A stretch of 55,598 bases of DNA, from the NCBI GenBank assembly GCA_002419295.1, contig DIFW01000005.1, positions 1-55,598 on the forward strand, given 5' to 3'. This stretch comes from Patescibacteria group bacterium UBA5738 (GTDB lineage: Bacteria > Patescibacteriota > Minisyncoccia > Minisyncoccales > UBA5738). The translations under genes were made by a program, and so were the position numbers. Below the pieces are notes generated by a model. That model was not told where the DNA came from. It worked only from the letters and a program-made list of their open reading frames with translations, and did not search any database. Positions 41,385 through 48,852 of this stretch are shown piece by piece (positions within the stretch are counted from its first letter, which is position 1; every line of letters starts with the position of its first letter).

Positions 41385-42695
41385 ATGGATAAAAATGAGA
41401 TCATAAAAATACTTGAAGATTGGAACTTTTGGTCAAAAGATATGGATACCGGGATTGATCGGGATTTATATTTGGGTGTGTTAAAAAAAATGCTTGCCGA
41501 CGAACAAATAAAAGTGATAACCGGAGCAAGGCGTTGCGGAAAATCTTTTATAATGAGACAACTTGCCAAATGCTTGATTGATGGGGGCGCAAGTAAAAGC
41601 AATATTTTAATTGTCAATTTTGAAGATCCGAGATTTGTAGGCTTGGACACCAAACTACTCGGACAAATATTTGATACATATTTAGAATATCAAGCGCCGC
41701 AAGGCAAAATGTATGTTTTCCTTGATGAGGTGCAGGAGATACCAAAATGGGAAAAATGGGTTAGAACGATGCAAGAATTAGGGAAAGCGAATATGATTGT
41801 TTCCGGTTCAAACTCAAAGCTTTTAAGTGGCGAGCTGGCAACCGTGCTCACGGGCCGGCATTTGGACACGACCGTTTTGCCTTTATCTTTGGCAGAATTT
41901 TTAAATTTCAAAAATATTCAGATAAAAGATAATTCTGAATTTACAAGAAACGAAATCAAGGTGAAATCATTGTTAGTCGAATTTGTGGAACTCGGTTCTT
42001 TTCCGCTGGTTGTTTTGGGACAAGATAAAGAAAAGATACTTCTTGCTTATTTTGACGATGTTATTAATAAGGATTTGATAAAACGCTATAAAATCAGAAA
42101 ATCGGAAGAAATCAAAAGCCTTGTTAAATTTTATTTAAGCAATATATCCTGTTCAATAACATTCACATCCGCGGGTAAGTTTTTAAATATGGCGGCGTTG
42201 TCGGCAAAGCGATTTTCGGCTTATTTGGAGGCTTCTTATCTGATGTTTTTCCTCAAGAGATTCTCGTTTAAATTTAAAGAACAAGAGAGAAGTCCGCGAA
42301 AAGTATATGCCATAGATACGGGGTTGGCTAATGTTGTCGGATTTCGTTTTAGCGGCAATTCGGGAAAGTTGGCCGAAAACGCAGTATTCTTGGAACTCAA
42401 AAGAAGATCTTATTTCAACCCTCAAATGGAAATATATTACTGGAAAAGCCGCGATCAGGAAGAGGTGGATTTTGTGGTAAAAGAAAACGCGAATATCAAA
42501 CAATTAATACAAGTATGCTGGGATATGCAAGATATAAACACAAAAAAACGGGAAATCAAAGCGCTCGCCAAAGCAATGGATGAATTTGATTTAAAAGCCG
42601 GGCTGATAATAACCCAAGATTACGAAGCCGAGGAAAATTATCGCGGAAAGAAAATCCGATACACGACTTTGATTAAATGGTTGCTGGGATTATAA
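41385..42695 (+). CDS. Second AAA_14/DUF4143 ATPase
   Basis: A 436-residue protein with Walker A GARRCGKSFIM (~residues 48-58), Walker B YVFLDEVQEIP (~107-117), SGSNSKLLSGELATVLTGR with the sensor/Arg region, and a C-terminal DUF4143 part ending with YYWKSRDQEEVDFVV, a nuclease-like D-x-V-V signature. It is only distantly similar to the protein at 15651, so they are not recent duplicates. Both genes stand alone, with strong promoters overlapped by repeated boxes. Confidence 0.85.
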   Translation: MDKNEIIKILEDWNFWSKDMDTGIDRDLYLGVLKKMLADEQIKVITGARRCGKSFIMRQLAKCLIDGGASKSNILIVNFEDPRFVGLDTKLLGQIFDTYLEYQAPQGKMYVFLDEVQEIPKWEKWVRTMQELGKANMIVSGSNSKLLSGELATVLTGRHLDTTVLPLSLAEFLNFKNIQIKDNSEFTRNEIKVKSLLVEFVELGSFPLVVLGQDKEKILLAYFDDVINKDLIKRYKIRKSEEIKSLVKFYLSNISCSITFTSAGKFLNMAALSAKRFSAYLEASYLMFFLKRFSFKFKEQERSPRKVYAIDTGLANVVGFRFSGNSGKLAENAVFLELKRRSYFNPQMEIYYWKSRDQEEVDFVVKENANIKQLIQVCWDMQDINTKKREIKALAKAMDEFDLKAGLIITQDYEAEENYRGKKIRYTTLIKWLLGL

Positions 42696-42800
42696 TATCG
42701 CGCGCCCGCAAAAGCAGTTTGACGATTACTTTGCCGCTGGAAATGGGCGCTGATCGCCACGTTTCGCTTTGTTAAAAATAATAGCGTAGCGTATTAATGT

Positions 42801-42962
42801 GAGAGTGTGGAAAAACTATATTCCAACTGCAATTTCCATCTTTCAGCGGCGAAAAATTCGTCAGTCGGCGGCAGACTTTAAGCCAAGTATGCCTTCTCCC
42901 TCTTCATTTTTCTCGCTCGAAATCTGAAAATTTCGTTCTGAAAATAGTTTTTCTACACTCTC
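42801..42962. repeat. 162-nt element with 19-bp terminal inverted repeats (MITE-like or structured RNA)
   Basis: GAGAGTGTGGAAAAACTAT (42801-42819) is matched by the inverse of ATAGTTTTTCTACACTCTC (42944-42962) with one mismatch. The 124-nt interior has no ORF of note; it contains a CGAAAT/ATTTCG hairpin near the right end. No clear target-site duplication flanks it. A small non-autonomous element is one reading; an RNA with a long closing stem and internal bubble is another. Confidence 0.6.
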
Positions 42963-42969
42963 AATCAAT

Positions 42970-42999
42970 TTGACAAAAGTCAAATTTAATTGTTAAAAT
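42970..42999 (+). promoter_or_regulatory. rnpB promoter
   Basis: TTGACA (42970-42975), 18 bp, TAAAAT (42994-42999), placing the start near 43006-43008, at the beginning of the P1 helix of RNase P RNA. Confidence 0.7.
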
Positions 43000-43007
43000 A
43001 AGGGCGG

Positions 43008-43420
43008 ACGGAAGGCCCAAGCCGGAAAAGCAACCGCTCTTGAATAATAAAATCTTCGGGGGAGGAAAGTCCGAACACCCAGTCCCGATCCCGAGCGTAA
43101 GCGAGGGAGAGGGATTAAAAGCAAAGGGTAATTCCCTTTATCCGCGAGGAAGAGATGCGAACAGTGACGGCCAAACCGAGAGGCGAGGCATCCCAATCCC
43201 GAGCGCAAGCGAAGGAAAGGGAGTATTCCCATGGCAACATGGGAGTGAAACGGCTAAATTCTTGCTCGGGTGCAAGGTTAAACATCCCGCCCAAGGCGGG
43301 GTGAAAAGTAAACCGCTTGAGGCCGCGGAGTAATTCGCGGTCCAGATAAATGGTTGCTCATTTTCGCTGAATCCGGCGAAAAGGACAGAATTCGGCTTAT
43401 TGCCGGCTTGGGCTTTCCGT
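43008..43420 (+). ncRNA. rnpB: RNase P RNA, bacterial type A
   Basis: The ends pair as a long P1 helix: bases 43008-43025 match the inverse of 43403-43420 with one mismatch. Conserved core segments are GGAGGAAAGTCCGAAC (near 43062), GCGAACAGTGACGGC (near 43156), GGAGTGAAACGGC (near 43242) and GGACAGAATTCGGCTTA (near 43382), as expected for P4 and flanking regions. At ~413 nt it is slightly longer than E. coli M1 RNA. Two variable helices carry near-identical TCCC-rich hairpins with GNRA loops. It has its own promoter and a hairpin-T-tract end. Confidence 0.95.
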
Positions 43421-43424
43421 TTTT

Positions 43425-43467
43425 AGGGTCTATCTCTCGTGTAATCGCGAGGGTTAGACCCTTTTTA
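43425..43467 (-). repeat. Stem-loop repeat, copy 3 (GATTAC loop), serving as rnpB terminator
   Basis: Read on the minus strand, outer arms AGGGTCTA/TAGACCCT pair perfectly, an A·A mismatch follows, then an inner stem with CCCTCGC/ACGAGAG (two mismatches) and loop GATTAC. On the plus strand it is followed by TTTTTA and lies 4 nt after the P1 helix, so it would work as the rnpB terminator and sits in the murJ leader. Confidence 0.8.
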
Positions 43468-43478
43468 AAGAGTATTTA

Positions 43479-45134
43479 TTGTATTTTATGTTCAATCATT
43501 TTTTTAACGGCAACCTGATTAACGCGCAAAGCCGGGGGATTGCCGTTCCGGCAATGATTCTGGCGGTTTCGGCGGTTGCCAGCCGGTTGCTGGGAGTGTT
43601 GCGCGATTGGCTGTTGGCGGCGCGGTTCGGCGCCGGGCCGGATTTGGATGTGTATTTCGCGGCGTTTCGCATTCCGGATTTTATTTACAATATTCTGGTG
43701 TTCGGCGGTATCACGGTGGCATTCTTGCCGCTTTTTTCGGATTATTACGAAAAAGACAGAAAAAGCGCCTGGCGTTTTGCCAACAACATCCTGAATGTTT
43801 TTTTCGCTTTCTTGGTGCTGCTATCTGCGATCCTTTTCGCTTTCACGCCGTTTTTGATGAACTATGTCGCGCCCGGGTTTTCGCCCGAGCAATCGGCGCA
43901 GACCGTGTTTTTGAGCCGATTGATGTTTTTAAGCCCCATAATTTTCGGGATCGCGTCGATATTTTCGGGAGTTTTGCAATACTTTAAAAAATTTTTGGCC
44001 TACAGTTTGGCCGCGCTGTTTTATAACTTGGGAATTATCGCCGGAATCGTTTGGCTGGCGCCGACAATGGGAATTATGGGTGTCGGAATTGGCGTTATCG
44101 CCGGCGCGCTGGCTTATTTGATAATCCAAATCGCGCCGGCGATGAAATCCGGCTTTTTATGGCGGCCGGTTTTTGCTTTGGGCGACCCGTCTTTGCGCCG
44201 GGTTTTTCGCTTGATGTTGCCGCGCACCGCGGGCATCGCCGCCAACCAGATCAACTTGATCGTGCCCACGGTTATCGGTTCCGCGCTGGCCGCCGGCTCC
44301 ATTGCGGTTTTTAATTTGTCCAACAACATTTATTCTTTGCCGGTGGGAATTATCGGAGTGTCTTTTGCCACGGCGGCTTTCGCCGAGTTTTCAAAATATG
44401 CCGCCGCGGGGCAGTTTGACGAATTGGCGCGCAAGTTTTCCGCCGCTTGCCGGCAGATCGGCTACTTGTCGGTGCCGGCGGCATTTTTGATTTTTGTCGC
44501 GCGCGATCCGATTATTAATTTTTTGTACTATCACGGCCAATTCACGCGGGAAGCGGCGTCGCTGGTTTCGGCGTCGCTGGGAATATTCTGCTTGGGGATA
44601 TATTTCGCGGCAATGATGCCGGTAATCTTTCGCTTGTTTTTTGCCTTGCGCGATACCGCGTCGCCCACAATTACCACCTTGATCGCGGTTGCCGCCAATA
44701 TCGCGATGAATTATTGGTTTGTGGCGGCGCTTCAAGAAGGGAATTTCGCTCAAGCGGCGCGCGATATTTTCAGTTTGAACGGTGTTGCCGATGTCGCGGT
44801 TTTGGGATTGCCGCTGGCATATACCGCCGCCAATATTTTGCAGTTTGGGATGCTTTGGATTTTAATATATCGCAAAAAATCGGGTTTGGCGCGGACAAAA
44901 GAGATTGCAAGCTCGCTTTTTAAGTCGCTGGCCGCTGGCATTTTAATGGCGATTGCGGTATATTTGGTGATTGGAATCGTCCCGGTATCCGGACGCATTG
45001 CCGATTTTTTGGCGCTGGTTGCGGCCGCGGCGATTGCCGCCGCCGTTTATTTTCCGGCGACATTTTTGTTGCGCTCGCCGGAAATTGCCGCCGCGGTTTA
45101 TTTATTGAAAAGCAAATGGAGCAAGAAACATTGA
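43479..45134 (+). CDS. murJ: Lipid II flippase MurJ (MviN)
   Basis: A 551-residue protein with about 14 membrane segments. SAVASRLLGVLRDWLLAARFGAGPDLDVYFAAFRIPDF spans several short MurJ motifs near the N-terminus, and later LRRVFRLMLPRTAGIAANQIN and YYHGQFT match the family. It moves lipid II across the membrane for peptidoglycan synthesis, consistent with murB here. The leader contains stem-loop copy 3. It overlaps lepA by 19 bp. Confidence 0.93.
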   Translation: MYFMFNHFFNGNLINAQSRGIAVPAMILAVSAVASRLLGVLRDWLLAARFGAGPDLDVYFAAFRIPDFIYNILVFGGITVAFLPLFSDYYEKDRKSAWRFANNILNVFFAFLVLLSAILFAFTPFLMNYVAPGFSPEQSAQTVFLSRLMFLSPIIFGIASIFSGVLQYFKKFLAYSLAALFYNLGIIAGIVWLAPTMGIMGVGIGVIAGALAYLIIQIAPAMKSGFLWRPVFALGDPSLRRVFRLMLPRTAGIAANQINLIVPTVIGSALAAGSIAVFNLSNNIYSLPVGIIGVSFATAAFAEFSKYAAAGQFDELARKFSAACRQIGYLSVPAAFLIFVARDPIINFLYYHGQFTREAASLVSASLGIFCLGIYFAAMMPVIFRLFFALRDTASPTITTLIAVAANIAMNYWFVAALQEGNFAQAARDIFSLNGVADVAVLGLPLAYTAANILQFGMLWILIYRKKSGLARTKEIASSLFKSLAAGILMAIAVYLVIGIVPVSGRIADFLALVAAAAIAAAVYFPATFLLRSPEIAAAVYLLKSKWSKKH

Positions 45135-46942
45135 AAAACCACGATCAATCAAAAATCAGGAATTTTGTGATTATCAGCCATGTGGACCACGGCAAATCGA
45201 CTTTGGCCGATCGTTTTTTGGAAATCACCGGCACGGTGAAAAAGGAAAAGCTGGCGTCGCAGTACCTTGATGGCATGGACCTGGAAAGAGAGCGGGGGAT
45301 AACCATCAAAATGACACCAGTGCGGATGGAATACAAAGGGTATATTTTGAATTTGATCGACACTCCCGGCCATGTTGATTTCGGCTATGAAGTGAGCCGC
45401 AGTCTGGAGGCGGTTGAAGGCGCGATTCTTTTGGTGGATGTGGCGCAGGGCATTCAGGCGCAGACTTTGGCCAATCTTGATCTGGCGCGCAAACAGAATT
45501 TGACGATTATTCCGGCGATCAACAAAATCGATTTGCCGTACGCCAAAGTTGATGAAGCCAAAGCCGATCTGGCCGCGCTTTTGAATTTAAAACCGGAAGA
45601 TATTTTCGCGGTGTCGGCGCGCAGCGGTTTGAATGTGGACCAATTGCTGGACGAGGTGATTAAAAAAATGCCGGCGCCCCTCGGCGACAAGGAAAAGCCT
45701 TTGCGCGCGCTGGTGTTTGATTCCAAATACGACCCCTATCAGGGGGTGATCGCGTATGTGCGCCTGATGGACGGCCGCGTGGCGTTCAACGACAAATTGC
45801 GATTGATACAAAATAAAGTTGACGGCATCGTCAAGGAAACCGGTTATTTTTTGCCGCAAATGGAGAAATCAACCGGCTTGGTTTGCGGCGAGATCGGTTA
45901 TGTCGCCACGGGCGTTAAAGACCCGGAAAAGGTGCGGGTGGGGGAAACGATCACGCAGGCTTGGGCGCACAACGAAAAGACCAAAACTTTTTTGGTCCGG
46001 CCTTTGCCGGGTTATGACGAACCCAAGCCGATGATCTTCGCTTCGGTCTATCCGGAAAACGCCGATGATTTCGATGATTTGAAAGTGGCGCTGTCGAAGT
46101 TGAAATTGAGCGATCCGTCGTTTATTTTTGAGCCGGAGATGAAAGAATTTCTGGGGCGGGGATACCGTTGCGGTTTTTTGGGAACTTTGCACGCCGAAAT
46201 CGTTTGCGAACGGCTGTTTCGCGAATTTGATCTGGCGTTGATAATTTCTTCGCCATCGGTGGTTTACAAGATCAAGGATAACCGAGGCGACGAACAAGTG
46301 ATCTATACAAGCAGCGATTGGCCCGACCAATCGGCGGTCAAGGAAGCTTCCGAGCCGTGGGTGAAGCTGGAGATCGTCACGCCAATCGATTATCTGGGAC
46401 CGATTTCGGATATGGCCAAAGAATACAATGCCGTTTATATCAATACCGATTATGTGGGCAATGAAAAATTGCTTTTGGGCTACGAGATTCCGATGCGCAA
46501 GATCGTGAGCGGATTCTATGATTCGCTCAAGGGCGTGAGCCAGGGATACGCGTCGATGAACTACGAGCTTATCGGTTATAGGCCGGCCAATCTGGTCAAG
46601 CTGGAAATTTTGATCAACGGCGAAAAGGAAGAAGCGTTCGCCAAGATCGTTCCCGAGGAAGAAGCAATATCTGATGGCCGTAAGATTGCCGCCAAGCTCA
46701 AGGATAAACTGCCGCCGCAAATGTTTTCTCTGCCGATTCAGGCGGTTTTGGGCGGCAAAGTGGTGGCGCGCGAAACTTTGGGCGCCAAGAGAAGGGATGT
46801 GACCGCGCCGTTGTACGGCGGCGATGTGACCCGAAAAAACAAACTGTTGAAAAAACAAAAAGAAGGCAAAAAGAAACTGGCCGCGCGCGGGCAGGTGCGG
46901 ATTCCTTCCGAGGTGTTTATGTCAATGTTTAAAGCCGGCTAG
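45116..46942 (+). CDS. lepA: Elongation factor 4 (LepA)
   Basis: A 608-residue translational GTPase. SHVDHGKSTLADR (residues ~18-30) is G1, RERGITIK the switch I Thr region, DTPGHVDF is G3 and NKIDLP is G4. The C-terminal half has EPEMKEFLGRGYRCGFLGTLHAEIV and the LepA-specific end with GKVVARETLGAKRRDVTA. It back-translocates or assists stalled ribosomes. Length is normal. Its stop overlaps, tail to tail, a small membrane-peptide frame on the opposite strand. Confidence 0.96.
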   Translation: MEQETLKNHDQSKIRNFVIISHVDHGKSTLADRFLEITGTVKKEKLASQYLDGMDLERERGITIKMTPVRMEYKGYILNLIDTPGHVDFGYEVSRSLEAVEGAILLVDVAQGIQAQTLANLDLARKQNLTIIPAINKIDLPYAKVDEAKADLAALLNLKPEDIFAVSARSGLNVDQLLDEVIKKMPAPLGDKEKPLRALVFDSKYDPYQGVIAYVRLMDGRVAFNDKLRLIQNKVDGIVKETGYFLPQMEKSTGLVCGEIGYVATGVKDPEKVRVGETITQAWAHNEKTKTFLVRPLPGYDEPKPMIFASVYPENADDFDDLKVALSKLKLSDPSFIFEPEMKEFLGRGYRCGFLGTLHAEIVCERLFREFDLALIISSPSVVYKIKDNRGDEQVIYTSSDWPDQSAVKEASEPWVKLEIVTPIDYLGPISDMAKEYNAVYINTDYVGNEKLLLGYEIPMRKIVSGFYDSLKGVSQGYASMNYELIGYRPANLVKLEILINGEKEEAFAKIVPEEEAISDGRKIAAKLKDKLPPQMFSLPIQAVLGGKVVARETLGAKRRDVTAPLYGGDVTRKNKLLKKQKEGKKKLAARGQVRIPSEVFMSMFKAG

Positions 46943-47034
46943 AAGCCTATCGCCGCCATGGAAAGCACCATGCTTATCGCGATGATGATTATCAAGGCTT
47001 TCCACACGGTTTTGAAAATTTTTTTGGTTTTCAT
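46939..47034 (-). CDS. 31-residue single-helix membrane peptide (minus strand)
   Basis: On the minus strand, ATG at 47034 opens a frame of 31 residues: a basic start (MKTKKIFKTVWK) and a hydrophobic helix (ALIIIIAISMVLSMAAIGF). Its stop overlaps the last four bases of lepA. The positive-inside pattern and intact frame over an otherwise empty gap support a real small membrane protein, possibly convergent with lepA. No Shine-Dalgarno site is visible and no family is recognised. Confidence 0.45.
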   Translation of the reverse strand: MKTKKIFKTVWKALIIIIAISMVLSMAAIGF

Positions 47035-47147
47035 TTTGTTTTGAGGTAGAATTAACCAATACTCGCATTTTCTTTATCATTTATTTTTGCTTTTTCGTCA
47101 AGCAAACGAAAAAATTCAAATTTCGTGCTTTGATATTTGTTTAAATT

Positions 47148-47555
47148 ATGGCGGTTAAAATTCCCAAAATCAAAAAAAGGAAATCGTGGCGCGCCAAATT
47201 CGGAGATTTTATTTTGGCCTTGGCGGCGCTGGCGATTATCGCGTTTTTGGCGGCCTCCAATTGGCGAATATGGCACAACCGCCAAGATTTGGATGCCGAG
47301 ATCAAGGACTTGCGCCAGCAAGCGATGATTTTGGAGGAGAGGCGGCAGGCGCTGGAAGCCGGTTTGTCGGCCGCGCAAGGCGAAAGCTTCCAAGAGGAGC
47401 GTCTGCGCGAACAGGGATATAAAAAACCCGGCGAAGAGGTGATCGCGGTCTTGCAAGACGGACAAACCTCTGCTACAAAGCAAGAAGACAGCATTTCCGG
47501 CGCCGACAGTTTTTGGGCCGACCTTTGGAAAAAAATCAAAAACATCAAACCCTAA
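47148..47555 (+). CDS. FtsB/DivIC-like septum formation protein
   Basis: A 135-residue bitopic protein: basic N-terminus (KIPKIKKRKSWRAK), one membrane helix at residues ~20-37 (DFILALAALAIIAFLAA), then a coiled coil (EIKDLRQQAMILEERRQALE) and the EERLREQGYKKPGEEVIAV segment typical of FtsB/DivIC after the coil. The tail is short and charged. It would act in the divisome with FtsL and FtsQ/DivIB. No division genes adjoin it. Confidence 0.8.
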   Translation: MAVKIPKIKKRKSWRAKFGDFILALAALAIIAFLAASNWRIWHNRQDLDAEIKDLRQQAMILEERRQALEAGLSAAQGESFQEERLREQGYKKPGEEVIAVLQDGQTSATKQEDSISGADSFWADLWKKIKNIKP

Positions 47556-47653
47556 AATAAATATTCAAAATCCGAATATTCGAAATCCAAAACAATTTTT
47601 AAATATCCAAATATTCAATGAATCAAAAAAATTCGAAATAATATGATTATGAT

Positions 47654-47971
47654 TTGGAGAAAAGAACTTTTGAATTTCCCCGAAAAACAAGATTATTTGT
47701 TAAATCGCTTGCCAAAACGGTTAATAATATTGAAGATGGGAAACAATTGGTAAGATCGTCGGGCTCGGTGGGCGCAAATTATATTGAGGCTAACGAAAGT
47801 TTTAGCCGCAAGGATTTCTTTATGAGGATTAAAATTTGCCGGAAAGAAACCAAAGAATCACATTATTGGCTGAGATTAATTGAGACGGAGAGCGCGGAAA
47901 AAGATTTTCTTGCCAAAGAGGCGGGAGAATTAACAAATATTTTTGGCGCGATAGTTCGCAACGCAAAATGA
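47654..47971 (+). CDS. Four-helix-bundle protein (23S rRNA IVS/Avd-like) without a clear start
   Basis: A 105-residue protein with the family signature IEDGKQLVRSSGSVGANYIEANES and KICRKETKESHYWLRLI split over two helices. Relatives are encoded in 23S rRNA intervening sequences and, as Avd, with diversity-generating retroelements; function here unknown. The frame has no ATG: upstream it reads YDYDLEKRTFEF back to a TAA at 47639, whereas relatives have M-x-YDLEERT. The TTG at 47654 is the only internal start. ATGs at 47643 and 47649 are out of frame, so a small indel may have removed the start. ATTCGAAT-rich sequences flank it. Confidence 0.7.
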   Translation: MEKRTFEFPRKTRLFVKSLAKTVNNIEDGKQLVRSSGSVGANYIEANESFSRKDFFMRIKICRKETKESHYWLRLIETESAEKDFLAKEAGELTNIFGAIVRNAK

Positions 47972-48058
47972 TTTTCACATTCATTTTAGAAATTTCGGTT
48001 CGTATTTTTTTCGAAAATTTGAGTTTTGAATATTCGAATATTGCCGCCGCGGCGGCTT

Positions 48059-48130
48059 GCGGGTGTCGTATAACGGCTATTATGCAACCTTCCCAAGGTT
48101 GAAACGAGGGTCCGACTCCCTTCACCCGCT
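48059..48130 (+). tRNA. tRNA-Gly (anticodon CCC)
   Basis: Acceptor arms GCGGGTG (48059-48065) and CACCCGC (48123-48129) pair, with discriminator T. The anticodon arm is CAACC-TTCCCAA-GGTTG, giving anticodon CCC; the T arm is GAGGG-TCCGACT-CCCTT. The D arm (GTAT) is weak, with one G-T and one mismatch. No CCA is encoded. It reads GGG glycine codons. It stands at the left edge of the accessory region. Confidence 0.9.
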
Positions 48131-48343
48131 CAAAGAGTCTTGCTCGGTTGGCGAAACGAGCAAGGGGGCAAGCCAAGCTTGGCTTTCAATTATATTTATC
48201 GTTTTGAACTACGAAATGCTTCAAAGTATTTGCATTCAATGTTTTCGCGATTCAAAATTTATGGAAAAATGCCGGGTTGGCGATTTTTTGTTTTATATTG
48301 AACGGAATTGATTCTTCATGTTATTATTTAAATACATATTTAT
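48131..48343. other. Intergenic region after tRNA-Gly with two hairpins
   Basis: CTTGCTCG/CGAGCAAG (48139-48164) forms a stem-loop, and AAGCCAAGCTTGGCTT (48170-48185) is a perfect 16-bp palindrome followed by TCAATTATATTT, likely tRNA transcript ends. The remainder to 48343 is AT-rich and holds no gene I can support. Confidence 0.5.
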
Positions 48344-48520
48344 ATGAACCGGAAATCATCGGAAAAAAATACGCGCAAACTGGTACGAATGGGGAAAATC
48401 TCGCTGGGATTGACCATTCCCAAAGACATTCTTCTTGAACTGGGCTGGAAGGAAAAGCAAAAAGTGGTGGTCAAAAAGCGCGGCAAAAGCCTCATAATTG
48501 AAGATTGGCCCCAAAAATAA
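48344..48520 (+). CDS. AbrB/SpoVT-like small DNA-binding protein
   Basis: A 58-residue protein with a single swapped-hairpin (AbrB/MazE) domain: KLVRMGKISLGLTIPKDIL, LELGWKEKQKVVVKKRGKSL, and a final strand IIEDW. Such proteins dimerise and bind DNA as antitoxins or transition-state regulators. No partner toxin follows. It lies between tRNA-Gly and the putative defence operon and may regulate the latter. ATG at 48344, no clear Shine-Dalgarno site. Confidence 0.7.
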   Translation: MNRKSSEKNTRKLVRMGKISLGLTIPKDILLELGWKEKQKVVVKKRGKSLIIEDWPQK

Positions 48521-48852
48521 TCCCCGCGTAAGCGTTGTTGCTCATCCGAGCCGCCTTCCCGCGGGCCGGCGGGCATCGGGCCAGCCGGACCCGAATCGGG
48601 CCATGGCCAACGCATTTTAGTGGTAGCGACCGGAGGAAGTTCCGAAGCATTGAGGGGCGACCGAAGGAAGTCCCGCGTATTCCCGCGGGAGTGGGGGTAA
48701 GGGGAAATTAAAATTTAAAAAATATATCGGAGCCGTAGACTCCGGCTAAAAATTGAAATGAGAGTTAAAAAGATGTAGATTGAATGAAACAAACATAGCC
48801 ACGAGATCTTATAATTGTTATTATTAAGTTGTATAAATAGAGCTTTTTATTT
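48521..48852. other. Intergenic region with GC-rich repeats upstream of defence-like operon
   Basis: No gene is seen. The first 180 bp are strikingly GC-rich with nested palindromes (CCCGCGGG, TCGGGCC, GGCCATGGCC). A 19-nt direct repeat, GCGACCGGAGGAAGTTCCG (48626-48644) and GCGACCGAAGGAAGTCCCG (48657-48675), is 31 bp apart start to start. A CGGAG/CTCCG hairpin lies at 48728-48744. The last 100 bp are AT-rich, with a weak promoter (TTATAA 48809-48814, 17 bp, TATAAA 48832-48837). Confidence 0.5.

Larger units (their letters stand above)
42696..43007. other. Intergenic region before rnpB
   Basis: No gene is visible. It holds the 162-nt inverted-repeat element (42801-42962) and the rnpB promoter (42970-42999). 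The first 100 bp contain short GC-rich palindromes without clear function. Confidence 0.5.

Noticed and set aside
42801..42962. Firm assignment of the inverted-repeat element as 6S RNA
   Set aside because: The closing stem and size are suggestive, but the characteristic internal bubble sequence cannot be confirmed by eye and no promoter is evident for it.
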